DNA of 64,000 nt from Chaetorhynchus papuensis (GCA_013396525.1 VWYX01000752.1:344305-408304), one strand, 5' to 3'; positions 32,301 through 44,559 are shown, numbered from the stretch's first letter. The notes: generated from the letters alone by a model not told the origin. Made by a program: numbers and translations.

Positions 32301-35300
32301 TAGGTAGTATCATGTGCTGGAAAAGAAAACACTCCCTTAAGAGAGGTTAATTGTATTCCAGTTGTATTACCATGGTGTTACTTGTACTTCTTAGTCCTCT
32401 CGACTCTAACCTTCTAAGAGCTTGGAATATCAGTCCAATGTTTTTGTATCCAAGAAGTTGCTTGGACTCACCCATTTATTCCAAGGGTCAAAAACTCATG
32501 GCCAAAAAGAAAGGATTTCCTCACAATTTCAGTAAACTGCTTCCCATTTTACAGTAAGTGCTGACATCTTTTCTTGGCCAGGAGACTATAAATTGTTTCT
32601 TCCCACAATCAGTTCCGTATTTTTAGTGAGACTGGATATTTGCTCTGAATCCTAAGTGCCTGGCAGTAGCCTCAGTTGGCATGGTTTAAAAATGAGACTT
32701 GCATTATCTTTAGTTCCAGTCAAGAAATAGAAACACTGCCGTTCCCAAATTTTGTTCATACATCTGCATCTAAGTGCAGACAGCATTCCAGCACCTAATT
32801 AGTTTTAAAGAGGGAAGATTGACAGCTTCATTCACACACTTACCTTCCTTGGCAGGTAACAACAAAGTCAACCAGTGAGTTTTCAGCTTGACTTTCTGTC
32901 GTCTGGATGCTTGTCATCTGAATAATATTTACCTCGAGGATTCCCTCTGGGAGAGGAAACACATATCAACTGTAGGACACAGGACAAGCTCTGAAGTCGA
33001 TGTGTACTGAACCTCAAGGGTTTGGCTGATGCTCAAGTCAGGTCTTGTTTTCCATAACCTCCTCCCTCCCTTAGCACTCCTCTTGAAGGCTTTAAAAGTT
33101 GAGAATTTTTCCAGTGCTTTCCCTGTGAGGCTGCTCCTTTCTGGTCTGCCTTTTTTCCCCTCATTATTGTTATTTACTGCCTTATTTTGCTAAATCACTT
33201 CCCACTACATGAGATTTCTCTGTATTCAAAGGTCAGTTCAGCCTTATGTAAAGCCCCTCTCCAGCCCATGTGCTCCTGCTGGTCATACAGAAAGGAGTGA
33301 CACAGTGCACATCCTCACCAGCACACGGGGCCAGCCATCAGCAGGCAATCAGACTGAGGTCCAGCCTCATGTCTGAAAGCAAGGGGTCATTAGCTCTGCA
33401 GCTAGCCTCTGGCAGAGCAGAGTGCAGGCAGAAACCAAAGTCAGCCAGTTAGATGTCTTTACGTTAATCCTTAAAACTCTCTTAAAACTTCTCCCTTGAG
33501 AAGGATCTTTTTGTGGGTCTCATGTAATTGATGAAAATGTGTCTAAATAAACATTATTTCTACCATACATTGTTGCCCATTGTTAACACCGTTCCTCTGG
33601 TATTGACCCACATCCTTACCTACAACATCGATACTACTGCCGTAGTATCCATTTCTGTAAATATGGCAACCTCCATCAGGATTATCCTCCACGGACTCAA
33701 CCGTGGGAGAAGAGTCCGAATCAGAAGATGGTTCGGCCGTAACTGTTTGAGGGAGAAGAAATAGATATGCAGTTTTAGAACAAGCTCTGCCCAGGGGTAT
33801 TCTGAACACAGCCATATGTTCCAGCTGCTTTCATTCCATAGGCTGTCAATGACTTTGGTTTGCAGCTGTGTGGTCATGTATGTATCTGTATGAGCTCATG
33901 GCAATAATCCCTAAGGAAAACACATGTGCCCAGCTTCAGAACACCGGAGCGGCCTGGGGAGCTTCACTCCAAAAACCACCTGGCTAGTCACCCATCTCTG
34001 TGAAATAAAAGGGAGACTACAAGGTGTAATACAATTATATACTTCTTTAAAATCCCCAAATCAATTATATAAGAAATCCAAAGGCCAATAAAACATTTAA
34101 AATGCTTTTTTAAAAGCTGGTATTTTCCCACTGCTCTACATTACAGCTAGTGGAAAAATGAAGAGGGGAAGTGGTGAAAATTATATCTTTCCTTTCATTT
34201 TTCATTCTCACTCAATATTTTGGTAAGAGGACATATTAAAAATATGAAATTGGAAAAATATAGTCACATTTACAATTTCACAGTAGTAGTATTATAGCTG
34301 AAACTGCAGGCCTTCTGCAAACCTTAAAACCCTCTGAGATGATAAACCAATGCTGAACATAATAAAAGTTATTCTGAAATATGTTAGTCAATAAATTTAA
34401 AGTGGAAAAGCTGTTCTGGGTTAATGCCATGTGGAAATCCCATATTTTTGAATATGACTAGGTTTTTCTAGTTCAATCCGATCTCATTTAATTTTGGATG
34501 GAAGTTAATGCAATCCAGAAAGGAACTTGCTCTAAGAGTGTTCTGAAATTTCTCTTTCTCACTTGAAATTTACATCTTACCTCAGTAGATGACCCTGAGT
34601 AGATAAGGCTAAAATCTCCTGACCAAGTGTGGCGGAGATAATACAAACTTACATTTATGTTCACCTGAAGATCTTTGTATGCTCTAAGTGTAGTGGTAGA
34701 ACTGCATGCATAAGGAGTTAAATGTGTAAGTGATCCCTGCCATAGAGTCATAGAAGAATTTATGCTTATTGATTCTGTCTCTAAGCCAATTTCATAGAGG
34801 GTTTGCAGAGGCTTGCAGCTTTTTCATGATGACAGTAAAACTACTAAAGATATTAACTTAAACTATCAGAATATAGAGTTTTAGCATAGCTCCTAATGCC
34901 ACTGCTGTTTGATAAGTGCTTACCTGCTGAGGTGGGTGGTGGTGCAGTGGGTGTTACTGCCTTGCAGGGCACAGGTATAATGGCTTGGACAGTTAAATTC
35001 ATAGTGAAGTTTCCTTGCAGAGTGTAGGTGTGAGATGTACTAGAACCGCTGGCTACAAATAAGCCACTTCCATCTCCAAAGTTCCACTTGTAGGAGATGG
35101 CAGAATTATTCAGATAGTAGCTGGGATCATGGATCTTCACGTCAAATGTAATTGGTGAGTCTTTGATGAAAATGGAGTCTGAGATGTTGCGGTCATGTTT
35201 TTGGAACAAACTCACAAATAGTGGAATTTTGTCTGGAGGGGGGAAAAAAAGAGTTAAATAAATAAAGCAGAGATATCTGGCTGCAAACAATAAACAGTTC

Positions 35301-38300
35301 CAAAGTCTCTGAACAGCAGCAGCCAGAATGTGAGACGTAAACATGGTATCTTTAACACAGGTTTCTACTTTAATTCAATTTATGACCTGAGGAGTGAATG
35401 TCAGTAGGAAACAGTTAGCCAGAAAAGTATGGGAACAAATGAGGAATCACAGACATCTGTGGAAGATTGTATTATCTCTCATAAATCATTTTTCATTACA
35501 AAGTAGATGTGTCACTACTGAGCTAGACACAAAGGTACCTTAAGCTACTTAAGGCAATTTACCAGAGATTCCACTTTCATATCAAAAACCTTTCTCTGGC
35601 CAATATCTTCTTTTCGTGCTAAATTTTTTTAACACCTAAGCCACAAATACCCCCAGCATTTCATTACAGATGATTCCAGCACACTCACCTGTTACAGAGT
35701 AGGCGGTTTTTGCTCTCACAATCGGAACGAATCCCGAGTGCCCTCTCCTGTAAATGGACACGGCCATCCCGTGTTTGCCAAGGGTGATATTTGCTGTGTT
35801 GACTGAAAACTTTACTGAAGATCGTCCCGTTGTTTGGTAATACTGACCTGAAACAGAACATGAAATTAACATTTTCCCCCTCAGCCTCGCTGCAAGTTGT
35901 TTTACGAGAGGCAAAGTCTCTGAGAAGCTTGGATTGTCAAAATCAAAATGAATAGTTTAGAAATGTCTTCCAATAATCTGGTAGATGTTTTCGAAGGATT
36001 AGATACTTTCACAATGTGTTTACTCACATAAATTCCAGTTTTTCAAAGTTGTCAAAAAGATGTCCCAAATTTCACTAATCCAAGAAAAATTTGCCAAGAC
36101 ATCTACATCTTTCCAAAGCAAATACATTATGTTAAGTCATTAGGGTTATGTAGTGGATGGTGTGAGGCATTTTAAATGATCTTGTGTTTGCTTTCAGTGT
36201 AGCCAGAAAATAGAATACATCTTGCTTCATACCCTAGAACCATTTGTATAAAATTGATTATTTGTCTTTTTAACAGCTGATTGAGGTAGGTAAATAGTAT
36301 CACCTCTGCATAAAACTTGGAATATTATTATTATTATTACTCATACTGATACTGACAATAATACTGATTTAGCCAGGAGAACTGAGGGCACTAAGATTTT
36401 GTACGTAGCCAATGGCAGGAATAGCCCAACCATAACATACTCAGGAGCAGGAAACACTGAAAATCAGCATCTGTGACCAGAGCAGCAGCAGAGCCAGTGG
36501 CAGTTCTCACCTCCCTAGAGACAAGAAGTGCTGCACTGTTAAACTGGTGATACACAGCACTGTGTTCTCTCTTAAATTTAAAGGTCTTGAGTGGCAGTGA
36601 GCTGTCAATAAATCGTCTGACTGACCTGCTCAGACCCTCTGTTTTCCTAGAAAAAAGATCTTGAGTACAACTGAAAGGAAATTAATTTTCTTCAGTGATA
36701 GTAATGTGAATGCAGATTTAAAGACCATCTTCTGGTAATCCATGATTTCTAGACCAAACACCTGAAGGCGTCTCTGGAAAACTGGGGAGTTTATTCAGTA
36801 TTTCCACTCAAGAGTGTGGAATCTTTTTCAAAGGGCTTTTAGTAAAACACACTTGACAAATGAGTTGTGTACAAAGGGAATATAAGGTTTGCAGGATCAC
36901 CTCAGCCAAGGCAGCTGTTGCAGTACTAACCAAAAGTGTGAAACACGTAGACAAAGTTCCTTCTCCTTCGGCCAGGGTGATGAGGGAAAGGACGTCCGTC
37001 TGGGAATACATTATGGCTGTGGTTGCTTGTGCAGTTTTCCCAGCCACAGTTGTCAGTCCATTCAGTCCAGTTGTAGACATAGACCTGCTGATCCAAGGAA
37101 GCTGGAGGATCTAAGGAGAGGAAAAGGACATGTTCTGGTCGACTGAGAAATGTGCAAAAAGTCAGGAAGGAGGCAAGCACTGCAGGTTGTAGCAGTTACT
37201 GCTTTTAAACAAAAGGTGAAGTGGGGTGTATGACATTCATTCTTTTTTTCCAAGGTTGTGCTTTGCTTGGTTTTTAATGTAAACACAAAATTGTTCTGTC
37301 TCGGTGCTGTTTTATTAAGAAGTTAAAAAAATCTTTACTGTCTCATGGGCCAGACACAATTTAAAAGTGCTTGCCCAAAAACTTGCTGTTGACTACACAG
37401 GATGCTACTGTTTCACTGAGGATAATGGGGCTACCTAAATATTTGGCAAGCAGAATCTAAAATTTTAAGTACAAAGAGTGGCTATGAAAGCACTGTAAGG
37501 AAGTTGCTTTGTTTGTTTTGTCAGAGAACTTTTCTATGGCACCTTTAAGTAACTTAAACATGAATTTCTGACATTTTCTGGATAGTAAATAGAAAGTTTC
37601 CTCCCCCAAACAGCACAATAAGTAGAGTATGGATATCAGCTGCTAACAAAATATTAGACAGTTAGAAACTGGAACTTAGGCTGACAAAAAACTTGCTGAT
37701 ATGCCTTGAAATGAAAATTACTTCGATCAGTAAAAAAATTTGTTGAACATTTATGAATTCAGAGGATGACAGGTACAACAGCATGTGTTGTTCTAGATCC
37801 AGCAGCTTAAAACACTGGAATTATGATAGGCTTTTTCCTCTGCGTAGTAGTAAATAAGATGAAAAAGGGTGATTTTCTGAGGAAAATATTGCTTGATTTT
37901 TAAATATTTATTTGTTTGATTTCAATTCCTAAAATATGGAAGTGAGGGTTTTTCAAGATGCAGGTGTGGTTACTGAACTCTACAATTCATAACTGAAAAA
38001 AAAAACCCCTCAATTTTATAAATTGACAGCTTTATAAGTTTGAGAGAAAGCAGTGTGACTGTGCAATATTGTGCCTGAGCTGAAAAGCAGTAACAGTTCT
38101 ATTGGGAAGTTGGAAAGGCAAATTTATAACGATGGTCAGTCTTAAATTACGTGGTCAGTGTATATACAGCGGGGCAGAGCACTAAGAATACCTCAGTGGT
38201 CTTCTCAGGAAAGGAACTGGTGTGGCACAGGCTGGGTATGCACAGGTCAGTGTTATCAGTTACCTGTTATCAGTTAAATCCAACACGGCTGCTGTTCAGC

Positions 38301-41300
38301 CTGTGATGCTTTCAGTGCTCAGTGACACATTCACACCAGCACCAGGCAGACGTGTGGGTGGTGCAGGGGAATTGGCATCACCTACCCCGGGTACAGTTTC
38401 TCCTGTACACTATGTTGCCATCGTTATCTTCTGTCTGGCACTTGGGAAACTGGAGAGTCACGACAAAGGTCACGTTGGATCCTACCAGCGCTGGGCTGTC
38501 ACTGCCCAGTTTGGCTGTCACCCTTCCGCCTGTAGAAAAGAAAATTGGCCTTCACTGCAGCAAAGCAGAGCAGCAGCTACCATCAACTGTGCACCATTTA
38601 CATTAGAAATGCTTTATTGATTATTCTGTTTCTAAGGGGTTTCATGTTCTTAAGTCACTTGTGCTCTTATCAAAACCCCAACTTCAAGCAATCAGAGGCA
38701 CTCAGCATAGCCCCCCCAATCACTTACTGGTCTGCCATTAATTTTCTTCCTAGAGCTAAGAATATAGTTTTCTACCCATGGGGGGGTCAATATATTCCAA
38801 AGGAGAAAATTTTTGTTTCTCCCCAGGAATGATACAGTCATTAGCCCTCAGCTCAGACCAGGTGACAATAAACATGGTCTTTGCTGAAGCTGTCAAGCAG
38901 AAGCCCACGTGCCCTGCTGAGGCAGCAGTTGAAGCTACCTGTCCTGCAGGGCATGTTTCATGTAATGGATTGTTCTGGAGCCCTGACTATTTATACTTCT
39001 TAATAAGTATTAATGTCTGAGCTTAGTCATAATGGGAAAGCATTTTATGTAATACCTCACTGTTCTGCTTCCTCAGACAGCCCACTGGGAATGGTGTCAA
39101 ACCCAGTCATCTCTAACTCGCCATTCTGTGCAGCAGTGGATATTGCCCCCATGAAAATGCACTATAGCACCTGCACTCTGCATTGTGGTGGATTTTCTGG
39201 CCAGCACCGCAAGTGTCTATGAAATGTGTACGTGCAGTCACCTTTCCAGCAGTCCTTCCATCTGGGATCTCCTTCTTCCCAGAAAGGATAAAGCTTTTCA
39301 TTCCATTTATTTTGGTCACTAGACCAGCCTTGTATCTTCCTATAGGATGTGACAGGAAAAGTACTTCCATCGCTCAACACATCTTGAAACCCTAGAGAGG
39401 AAACCAAACATCAGTGTAAATGTAATCCAGTTTTTCCTAGTACTCTACAAAAACATGTTTGTGCTGAACTTTAATCATGTACTGGTAGAAAACTTTTCAC
39501 CAGTATAAAGTTACAGAATTTTATCATCAAGGCTATAAACACATCAATTATAATCAATATAAAGACAGTTCCACCACTGTCAGACTGACATTTTTTCTAC
39601 TTGCAGGATTGCAAACTTCCCAGACAAAAATTAAAAATGTTTACAATGTTTTGACCATATCAGAGCAATTGCTTATAAGAATTTACATAACCCTGCAACA
39701 GTCAGGCTCTCTGCACAGAGGTTGCTTGATTTCTGACTGCTTTGCCTGTAATAAATCTACGAGTAAAAGGCTAACACGATAAATTCATTCTGTGTCTGAG
39801 TTGTGCTCTAGTGGAAGTTATGCCAGGAATTAGTTTTGACCCAGTGCAGCTTCTTTGGTGAGTTGGCTGGTGGTTTGGGTGGGAGGGGTGGAACCAATTA
39901 TAACAGAAGCTGGTATTTCCAGAAAAGGAAATTTAGAGCTGAATAGTAAATTCAATGTGTTTATAATATAGCAACAATAACGTATTAGCTTCATGCCTGT
40001 TATTTAAAAATGGCTCAGATATTAAATAACTTCAATAACCTCTTTCTTCTCATATTACTACAAACGATGGGCTCAAACTTTTCCCAGGCTTCTAGGATCC
40101 CTCTTTCTGTCACAAAGGACACATAGTGGAAAGCAACATAAATATCCCAAGTAACCTGTAGGAACACGTTGGCCACTGCAGGATGCCATAAAAATATGTT
40201 AATAAGTAGGCTTATGGGCATAGCTCCATGAAAGCCTGGAGGCTTTAAAGAGCTCTGCCGTGTTAAGCAGGTAAGGTAACTGCTGGGTGTGCCACTCTGT
40301 CACAACATCAAGGGAGTTAGGATTTCTGCTTTCCGTGGCTTTATTGTAAAGGTACAGCTGATGCAGAATGCTTCTGAGATTTATACCCAAGTGCAACAAA
40401 GTTCTGGATGACTTCAAGGAAAATGCAGAGACCTGTAAGAAGGGCAAGAATTGCCCTGTATGCTGTAACCTAACTGGCTGTGGTGGAATTTCTCCGAGCT
40501 TTGGAAAAGACACGGAGCAGGTGTAGCCAGTTTAAGCACAGTCTTTAGACTGTGGGTGGCTCCTAATTTTACGGCAAGAGAGAACCAGAGAAACAGCTCA
40601 GAAGAGGAGGCAGGAGCTGCTTTCTCTTTGTGTTTTGTTGCCCAGTGAGATTTCTGCTGGGCAGGAAGAACATCCCTTGCCCAGTCCCATCTCAACTCCA
40701 AGCTGATGCTGGTAGCTCTCTCCCCGGTCTTGAGGACTGAATGGTTGGAGGAAAAGAACAGATTCTGCACTCAGAGACACAATCTCCCACAGTCTTTTTC
40801 CCTCCAGGAACTCCCTGCAGTCTCACTTAAATCACTTGAATCAAGTCTTTCCTGCAGATTTAATATATTTTGGTGTGAGCAAGCATAACATTGTGACTGG
40901 TGTTTACTTAATGACCTGTATCACGTGTTGTATTATTTTGAGTCTTGGCCAGAAGAAGAGTTTGGTAATGTTGTCGTTCAGAAACTTTGCTCAGGAAAAA
41001 AACAAATTAGCAACTATAAAAGTACTTCACAAAGGCTTAGCAAGTCCAGTTACGCTTTAGGTACGATTAAATTAATGTGTCATTTTATTCAAAAGTAAAT
41101 GACCACATAATTTTTATAATTCCTTTTTCCCATTCTCCTTGATTTTAACTAAAAAATATTTAATGAATGAAAATATTTTTATTTTGTCAGATGAAAACCT
41201 TTCAGTCACTATTTTTTTCCCAAATGTTCAATTTATCAAAAACAGCTGGAGCATTTTTATTTTTATAAATGCTTTTAATTTTGAGTTTTCAGTAACAATC

Positions 41301-44300
41301 CTTGAATTCAGAATTCATTTTCTAGTCCAGTAATGACTGTTGTCACTGCTTCTAAATCACAAGCTGCTTAGGTATTTCTTTGCCTCCCTGATGTGCTTTG
41401 TTTGTTTCAATCGAATACAAAACATTTCACAAGCTTCAGGACAAGACAAAGATAGTTTTTCAGATGAGGAAAGACTTCACTAGTTTCTCTAACACATGGA
41501 ACTGAAGAGTTTCAGTTGGTGAATTTAAAGGAACAAAAAAGCCTTAATGTATTTCTTTTTTAACAATGAAAACCACTCAAGAACAGATGTTGGTCATAAC
41601 CAAAATTAGAGCAATTCAGTTCAAAATAGAGTAATGTTATGCTCCAAGGAACAGATTACTGTGATAATTTTGGTGAGGTGATCATAGGAGAAAAGATCTT
41701 ATACTTCAGTTGCCTTTCTTCTTTCTCATTCTGGCTTTCATTTTGGTGAAAAATGTAGCAAAGACAAGTTCAGCAATTCCTGTAAAAGTGTATTAGCCAT
41801 GAAAGAGAATGAGAGCCAATGTAAGGACAACAGAAATAGAAAGATGACCCAGCTGAAGAGGATAAAAGTGTATTAGAAGTAAAAAGGCTGATGGAATGGC
41901 ATCAGACTGTAACATAAACTTTCTAAAGTTATATACAGAAACATAATAAAGCAGGACAAAAACCAATTTGAGGAACAACTTGCAAAACCGTAAAAACTAC
42001 CAATTATTTTTTTTTCCCCAAATATAAACTAAGTGGGAAAGCCTACCAGGAAGTTTAGGGCCAAAAGATGATGTAGATGCAAAATAAGTGTTCAGGGAAG
42101 GTAAATTGGTAGCACAAAAGTCAAATAGGTCAATTGGTTTATATTTTCATTCACAAAGGGAGAACACAGGAGGTTTCTGTGATAGAATTTTTACAATGAC
42201 AGAGAGTATCTCTCAAAATGAAGTGTTGGCACAAAAAAGCCCAATTATAGAACAAATCAACAAAATGACAAAGTTGTCTAGATAGGATGGCCCAAGTATG
42301 GAAGTTATTCAAGAGTGAAATAAACGAGCTATTAACCATAGCATGTAACATCTTGCTTAACACTGCTTCAGTGACTGAGAAACAAAAATTGGCAAATGTG
42401 ATGACAGTTTTTAAAAACACTTCCAGGGAAGATTTAGAGGATAAAAAAAACCCTTTGGGGCTCAAGTTGGAGAAGCTGGTAGGAACAGCAGTGAAGAACA
42501 GAGTAAGTAGGTACAGTGCATTAATATGATTTGCCATAAAAGGAGTGCATGGCTCGCAAACATATTCTGAGTTTTGCGAGGGAGACAGAGAGCATGGGAA
42601 CAAGGCTGACCTGCATGTTACAGTCTGCCTGAGTTCCAGACAGCACTTGATGAGGTCCCTTGCTAAAGGAACATAAAGCAATTAAGTTACCGTGGGATAA
42701 GAAGGAAGGATTTCACATGAACAAATTATTGGTTAGGATATGAAAAAAGTTATGAATAAGTGCCCAGTTTTCTCCATTGTTAAAATAATTTAAAACGTTC
42801 ATAATCTGGAAAACAGATAAACAGCAAAGTTCTTTAATCTGCTGAAGACTGTGCATTATAGAGGGGAGGACTGTATGAAACTCAATGAGTCAAGAATAAA
42901 ACCATGAAATTTGGCAGAGTTAAATGTAACCTTAGTTTGAGAATGAGGGGCTCTAAACTAGCTCTAAGCTCAGAAATGGGATCTTGCAGCTTTATAGTTT
43001 TGAATGCAGTGCTCGCTGGCACTTGAAAATCTAGGAGAAAGCTAGATAGAGAACAAAGATGAGAACATCATTACAGCATTGTATAATGCCATGTCTTGAG
43101 TACTGTATGCTCTGTTCTCTGCAGCTCAATCAGTATAAAAGAACTGAAAAAATACAGAGAGAGGTGCCGAGGACGCTACAAAGGGATAGAATTGTTTCCA
43201 TATGAGGAACAGCTAAATAGACTGTGTCTTGAAGCCTGGAGAAGAGGTGACAGAGCAGAATATAAAAACAGGATCATGAACAGCATGGAGGAAGAAGATG
43301 AAAGTACAAAAGTTAAGGAGAATCAAATGAAACCAGCAGGTTACAGGTTCTAAGCACATGAAAGGCACTTGTTCACGTAAGGCACAATTAAGGTATGAAA
43401 TTTTTTGCTGGCAGGATGTAGCGTGTCCCAAAAATTTACATGTGTTGCAATGAAAGCCCAAATACATGAACAGATGGAAGAAGTCTAGTAAAAACTGTTA
43501 AATACAATGACTCTGTATCTGACAGAGGCAATTCTGGTGCTATAAATCATCAGAAGCTGGGAAAGTGTCCTGACTTGCCCAGTTATACACCCAGTACTAT
43601 TCTCCATTGGAAGCAGGTACCAGGCTAGATGAATGCTCAGATGAACTTCAGCTTTTAAGGTTTTCAATTTCCATACTGTACATTCTGGAATTTGAACTTA
43701 AAATCCCATTTCTACATTCCCAGCCCTGAGCTCAGGGAGTCATCCTAGGACTTGAGTCAAACTGGGAGCCCAGAAAGAAGCAGAAGATCAATCCCGCTGT
43801 GGCTTGCAGATCTAATTCCTTGACTGGGCTCCCTGAGGTTAGGGATCCACAGGTCCAAGTGTCCCAGTGGGGAGCACTGTTTCTGACTTGGCCTCTCCCA
43901 GCCACAGCTGAGCCAAGCAAACTGTGCAGAGTCCATTCTGCATCTGCCATGCTTGAACTGGGGAAGCATTGCCAAGAATTTGCTGCCAAGAGCCAAGGTT
44001 TAGCTCCAGTCAGCTCCGCGTACCTGCGGAGCGCAGGGAACAGATTACTGAGCAGCTCTCAGCGCACTTCCCCGGCTCAGGCACCTTTCCTCCCCAGAGC
44101 CAGGCCACCCTGAGGTGGAACCGGCTGTCGCCTACTGGGTCTCAGGCACGGCTCCAGCAACCACCACGGGTGCACGGAGCGGCCGCTTTTCCTGCGCTGG
44201 CTGGGGCTGTGGAGCGCGCCGAGGCAGGAGGCAGGGATGCCGGGGCGAGGGAAGCACTCACGTGTGGCGGCAGCACACAGCACCGCTGGGGCCAGCAGCA

Positions 44301-44331
44301 ACAATCCGAGGTGGTGGCGAACACCGCTCAT
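29239..44331 (-). CDS. GPNMB: GPNMB, transmembrane glycoprotein NMB (complete, 11 exons)
   Basis: Type I glycoprotein of melanosomes, lysosomes and the surface of macrophages, osteoclasts and pigment cells; the quail orthologue is known as QNR-71. Eleven minus-strand exons join in frame (introns phase 1 except phase 2 after exons 8 and 10) into 561 residues; human isoforms are 560-572. In order: signal peptide (1-22), N-terminal domain, PKD domain with WNFGDGS at 284-290, Ser/Pro/acidic linker (about 325-360), kringle-like domain with Cys410, 419, 427, 435, 444 and 459, one membrane span (490-510), and a 51-residue tail with YKPI (YxxI) and ERNPLL (acidic dileucine) sorting signals. About eleven lumenal N-glycosylation sequons. 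The mammalian RGD is EGD here (63-65). The paralogue PMEL is excluded by the tail and by the neighbouring genes. Confidence 0.97.
30162..30249 (-). CDS. GPNMB: GPNMB coding exon 10 (membrane span)
   Basis: Acceptor ACTCTAG, donor TACAA|GTAAGT, phase 2. It encodes GVFIFLGLLAVFGTIGAFVL, a single transmembrane helix, preceded by ASSRTTE. Confidence 0.93.
31738..31943 (-). CDS. GPNMB: GPNMB coding exon 9 (kringle-like domain)
   Basis: Acceptor CATGCCAG, donor TGGAG|GTGAGT. It encodes VCTVVSDPTCQ, VCDP, ECLLTIRRAF, GTYCINITLGDDTS, with five cysteines of the domain. Confidence 0.96.
32844..32946 (-). CDS. GPNMB: GPNMB coding exon 8
   Basis: Acceptor CTCTCCCAG, donor GGAAG|GTAAGT, phase 2. It encodes GILEVNIIQMT and LVDFVVTCQG, including Cys410 of the kringle-like domain. 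It is too short and split to appear as a long open frame. Confidence 0.92.
33620..33742 (-). CDS. GPNMB: GPNMB coding exon 7 (acidic Ser-rich linker)
   Basis: Acceptor TCAAACAG, donor TTGTAG|GTAAGG. It encodes a poorly conserved SSDSDSSP-type linker, then GGCHIYRNGYYG, which aligns with the human CQINRYGHF region. Confidence 0.93.
   Translation of the reverse strand, partial: LRPNHLLIRTLLPRLSPWRIILMEVAIFTEMDTTAVVSML
34924..35232 (-). CDS. GPNMB: GPNMB coding exon 6 (PKD domain)
   Basis: Largest coding exon, 309 bases. Acceptor CCCTCCAG, donor AGCAG|GTAAGC. It contains DRNISDSIF, FDVKIHDPS, the PKD motif YKWNFGDGSG, and SHTYTLQGNFTMNLTV, then a Pro/Thr-rich tail. Confidence 0.96.
35689..35847 (-). 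CDS. GPNMB: GPNMB coding exon 5
   Basis: Acceptor TGTTTCAG, donor AACAG|GTGAGT. It encodes SVNTANITLG and VSIYRRGHSGFVPI, the strand-rich part before the PKD domain. Confidence 0.95.
36931..37110 (-). CDS. GPNMB: GPNMB coding exon 4
   Basis: Acceptor CTCTCCTTAG, donor TTTTG|GTTAGT. It encodes VYVYNWTEW, NVFPDGRPFPHHPG and NFVYVFHTFG, highly conserved in GPNMB/PMEL proteins. Confidence 0.95.
38386..38529 (-). CDS. GPNMB: GPNMB coding exon 3
   Basis: Acceptor TTCTACAG, donor CCCGGG|GTAGGT. It encodes GRVTAKLGSDSPALVGSNVT and DGNIVYRRNC, with sequons at Asn92 and Asn118. Confidence 0.94.
39242..39391 (-). CDS. GPNMB: GPNMB coding exon 2
   Basis: Acceptor CCTCTCTAG, donor GGAAAG|GTGACT. It starts RFQDVL after the junction Arg and carries GWSSDQNKWNEKLYP and WEEGDPRWK, where mammals have RGD. 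Confidence 0.95.
39392..44261 (-). other. GPNMB: GPNMB intron 1
   Basis: 4.9 kb, the largest intron. It holds an old CR1-like LINE remnant between about 42290 and 43400. Nothing else is recognised. Confidence 0.7.
42287..43400 (+). mobile_element. Old, degenerate CR1-like LINE remnant
   Basis: Plus-strand reading near 42380-42490 resembles the reverse-transcriptase approach KLANVMTVFKNTSREDLED. The stretch 43080-43260 has the CR1-family order 'tact-catgt-tgttct...aaatacagagagaggtgcc...ccatatgaggaacagct...gcctggagaagagg'. It is much more diverged than the other CR1 copies and internally deleted; boundaries are rough. Confidence 0.55.
44262..44331 (-). CDS. GPNMB: GPNMB coding exon 1 (signal peptide)
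   Basis: ATG at 44331-44329 in good context (A at -3). It encodes MSGVRHHLGLLLLAPAVLC plus a few residues, a clear signal peptide, and ends CCACAC|GTGAGT, phase 1. An upstream in-frame ATG (44361) would add ten residues before the hydrophobic core; the second ATG is the better start. Confidence 0.9.
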
Positions 44332-44482
44332 GGTTCCGGGGAGCCTGGGCCGGCTCAGCACCTGCCGAGGAGCAGCGTGGCCGGAGCCTGCGTGCGGAAA
44401 CTGCTCCGGTCCCCACCGGGAGGTGAGAATGAAGTTTCTCCGCTGCTCTGCTCTCCGATTAAATCAAGGGCTCCGGGACTCA

Positions 44483-44490
44483 TCATGTGA
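44483..44490. promoter_or_regulatory. MITF-type E-box (TCATGTGA) upstream of GPNMB
   Basis: CATGTG flanked by T and A, the form preferred by MITF/TFE factors, about 150 bases upstream of the GPNMB start codon. MITF control of GPNMB/QNR-71 is established; use of this site is inferred. Confidence 0.65.
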
Positions 44491-44536
44491 TGGAATTAAG
44501 CAGAGATGCATGATTTTGTCTTCAGCTTCTTTCAGC

Positions 44537-44545
44537 TCATGTGCT
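44537..44545. promoter_or_regulatory. M-box (TCATGTGCT) upstream of GPNMB
   Basis: Matches the core of the melanocyte M-box, 54 bases beyond the first E-box and directly next to an AP-1 site. Confidence 0.65.
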
Positions 44546-44547
44546 TA

Positions 44548-44554
44548 TGACTCA
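44548..44554. promoter_or_regulatory. AP-1 site (TGACTCA) next to the M-box
   Basis: Perfect 7-base AP-1 consensus three bases from the M-box. Confidence 0.55.
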
Positions 44555-44559
44555 CTCCT

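Larger units (their letters stand above)
29393..39241 (-). other. GPNMB: GPNMB introns 2-10
   Basis: Nine introns of 0.5-1.8 kb between the exons listed. No other exon, RNA gene or clear mobile element was recognised. A short ATT repeat lies at about 36322-36338. Confidence 0.7.

Noticed and set aside
29239..44331. Assignment to PMEL instead of GPNMB
   Set aside because: Lacks the PMEL repeat domain, has the GPNMB tail (YxxI and PLL) and GPNMB synteny.
43969..44490. 173-codon plus-strand frame over GPNMB exon 1
   Set aside because: Antisense to the GPNMB signal peptide exon and its GC-rich flank; no motif and no conserved wording.
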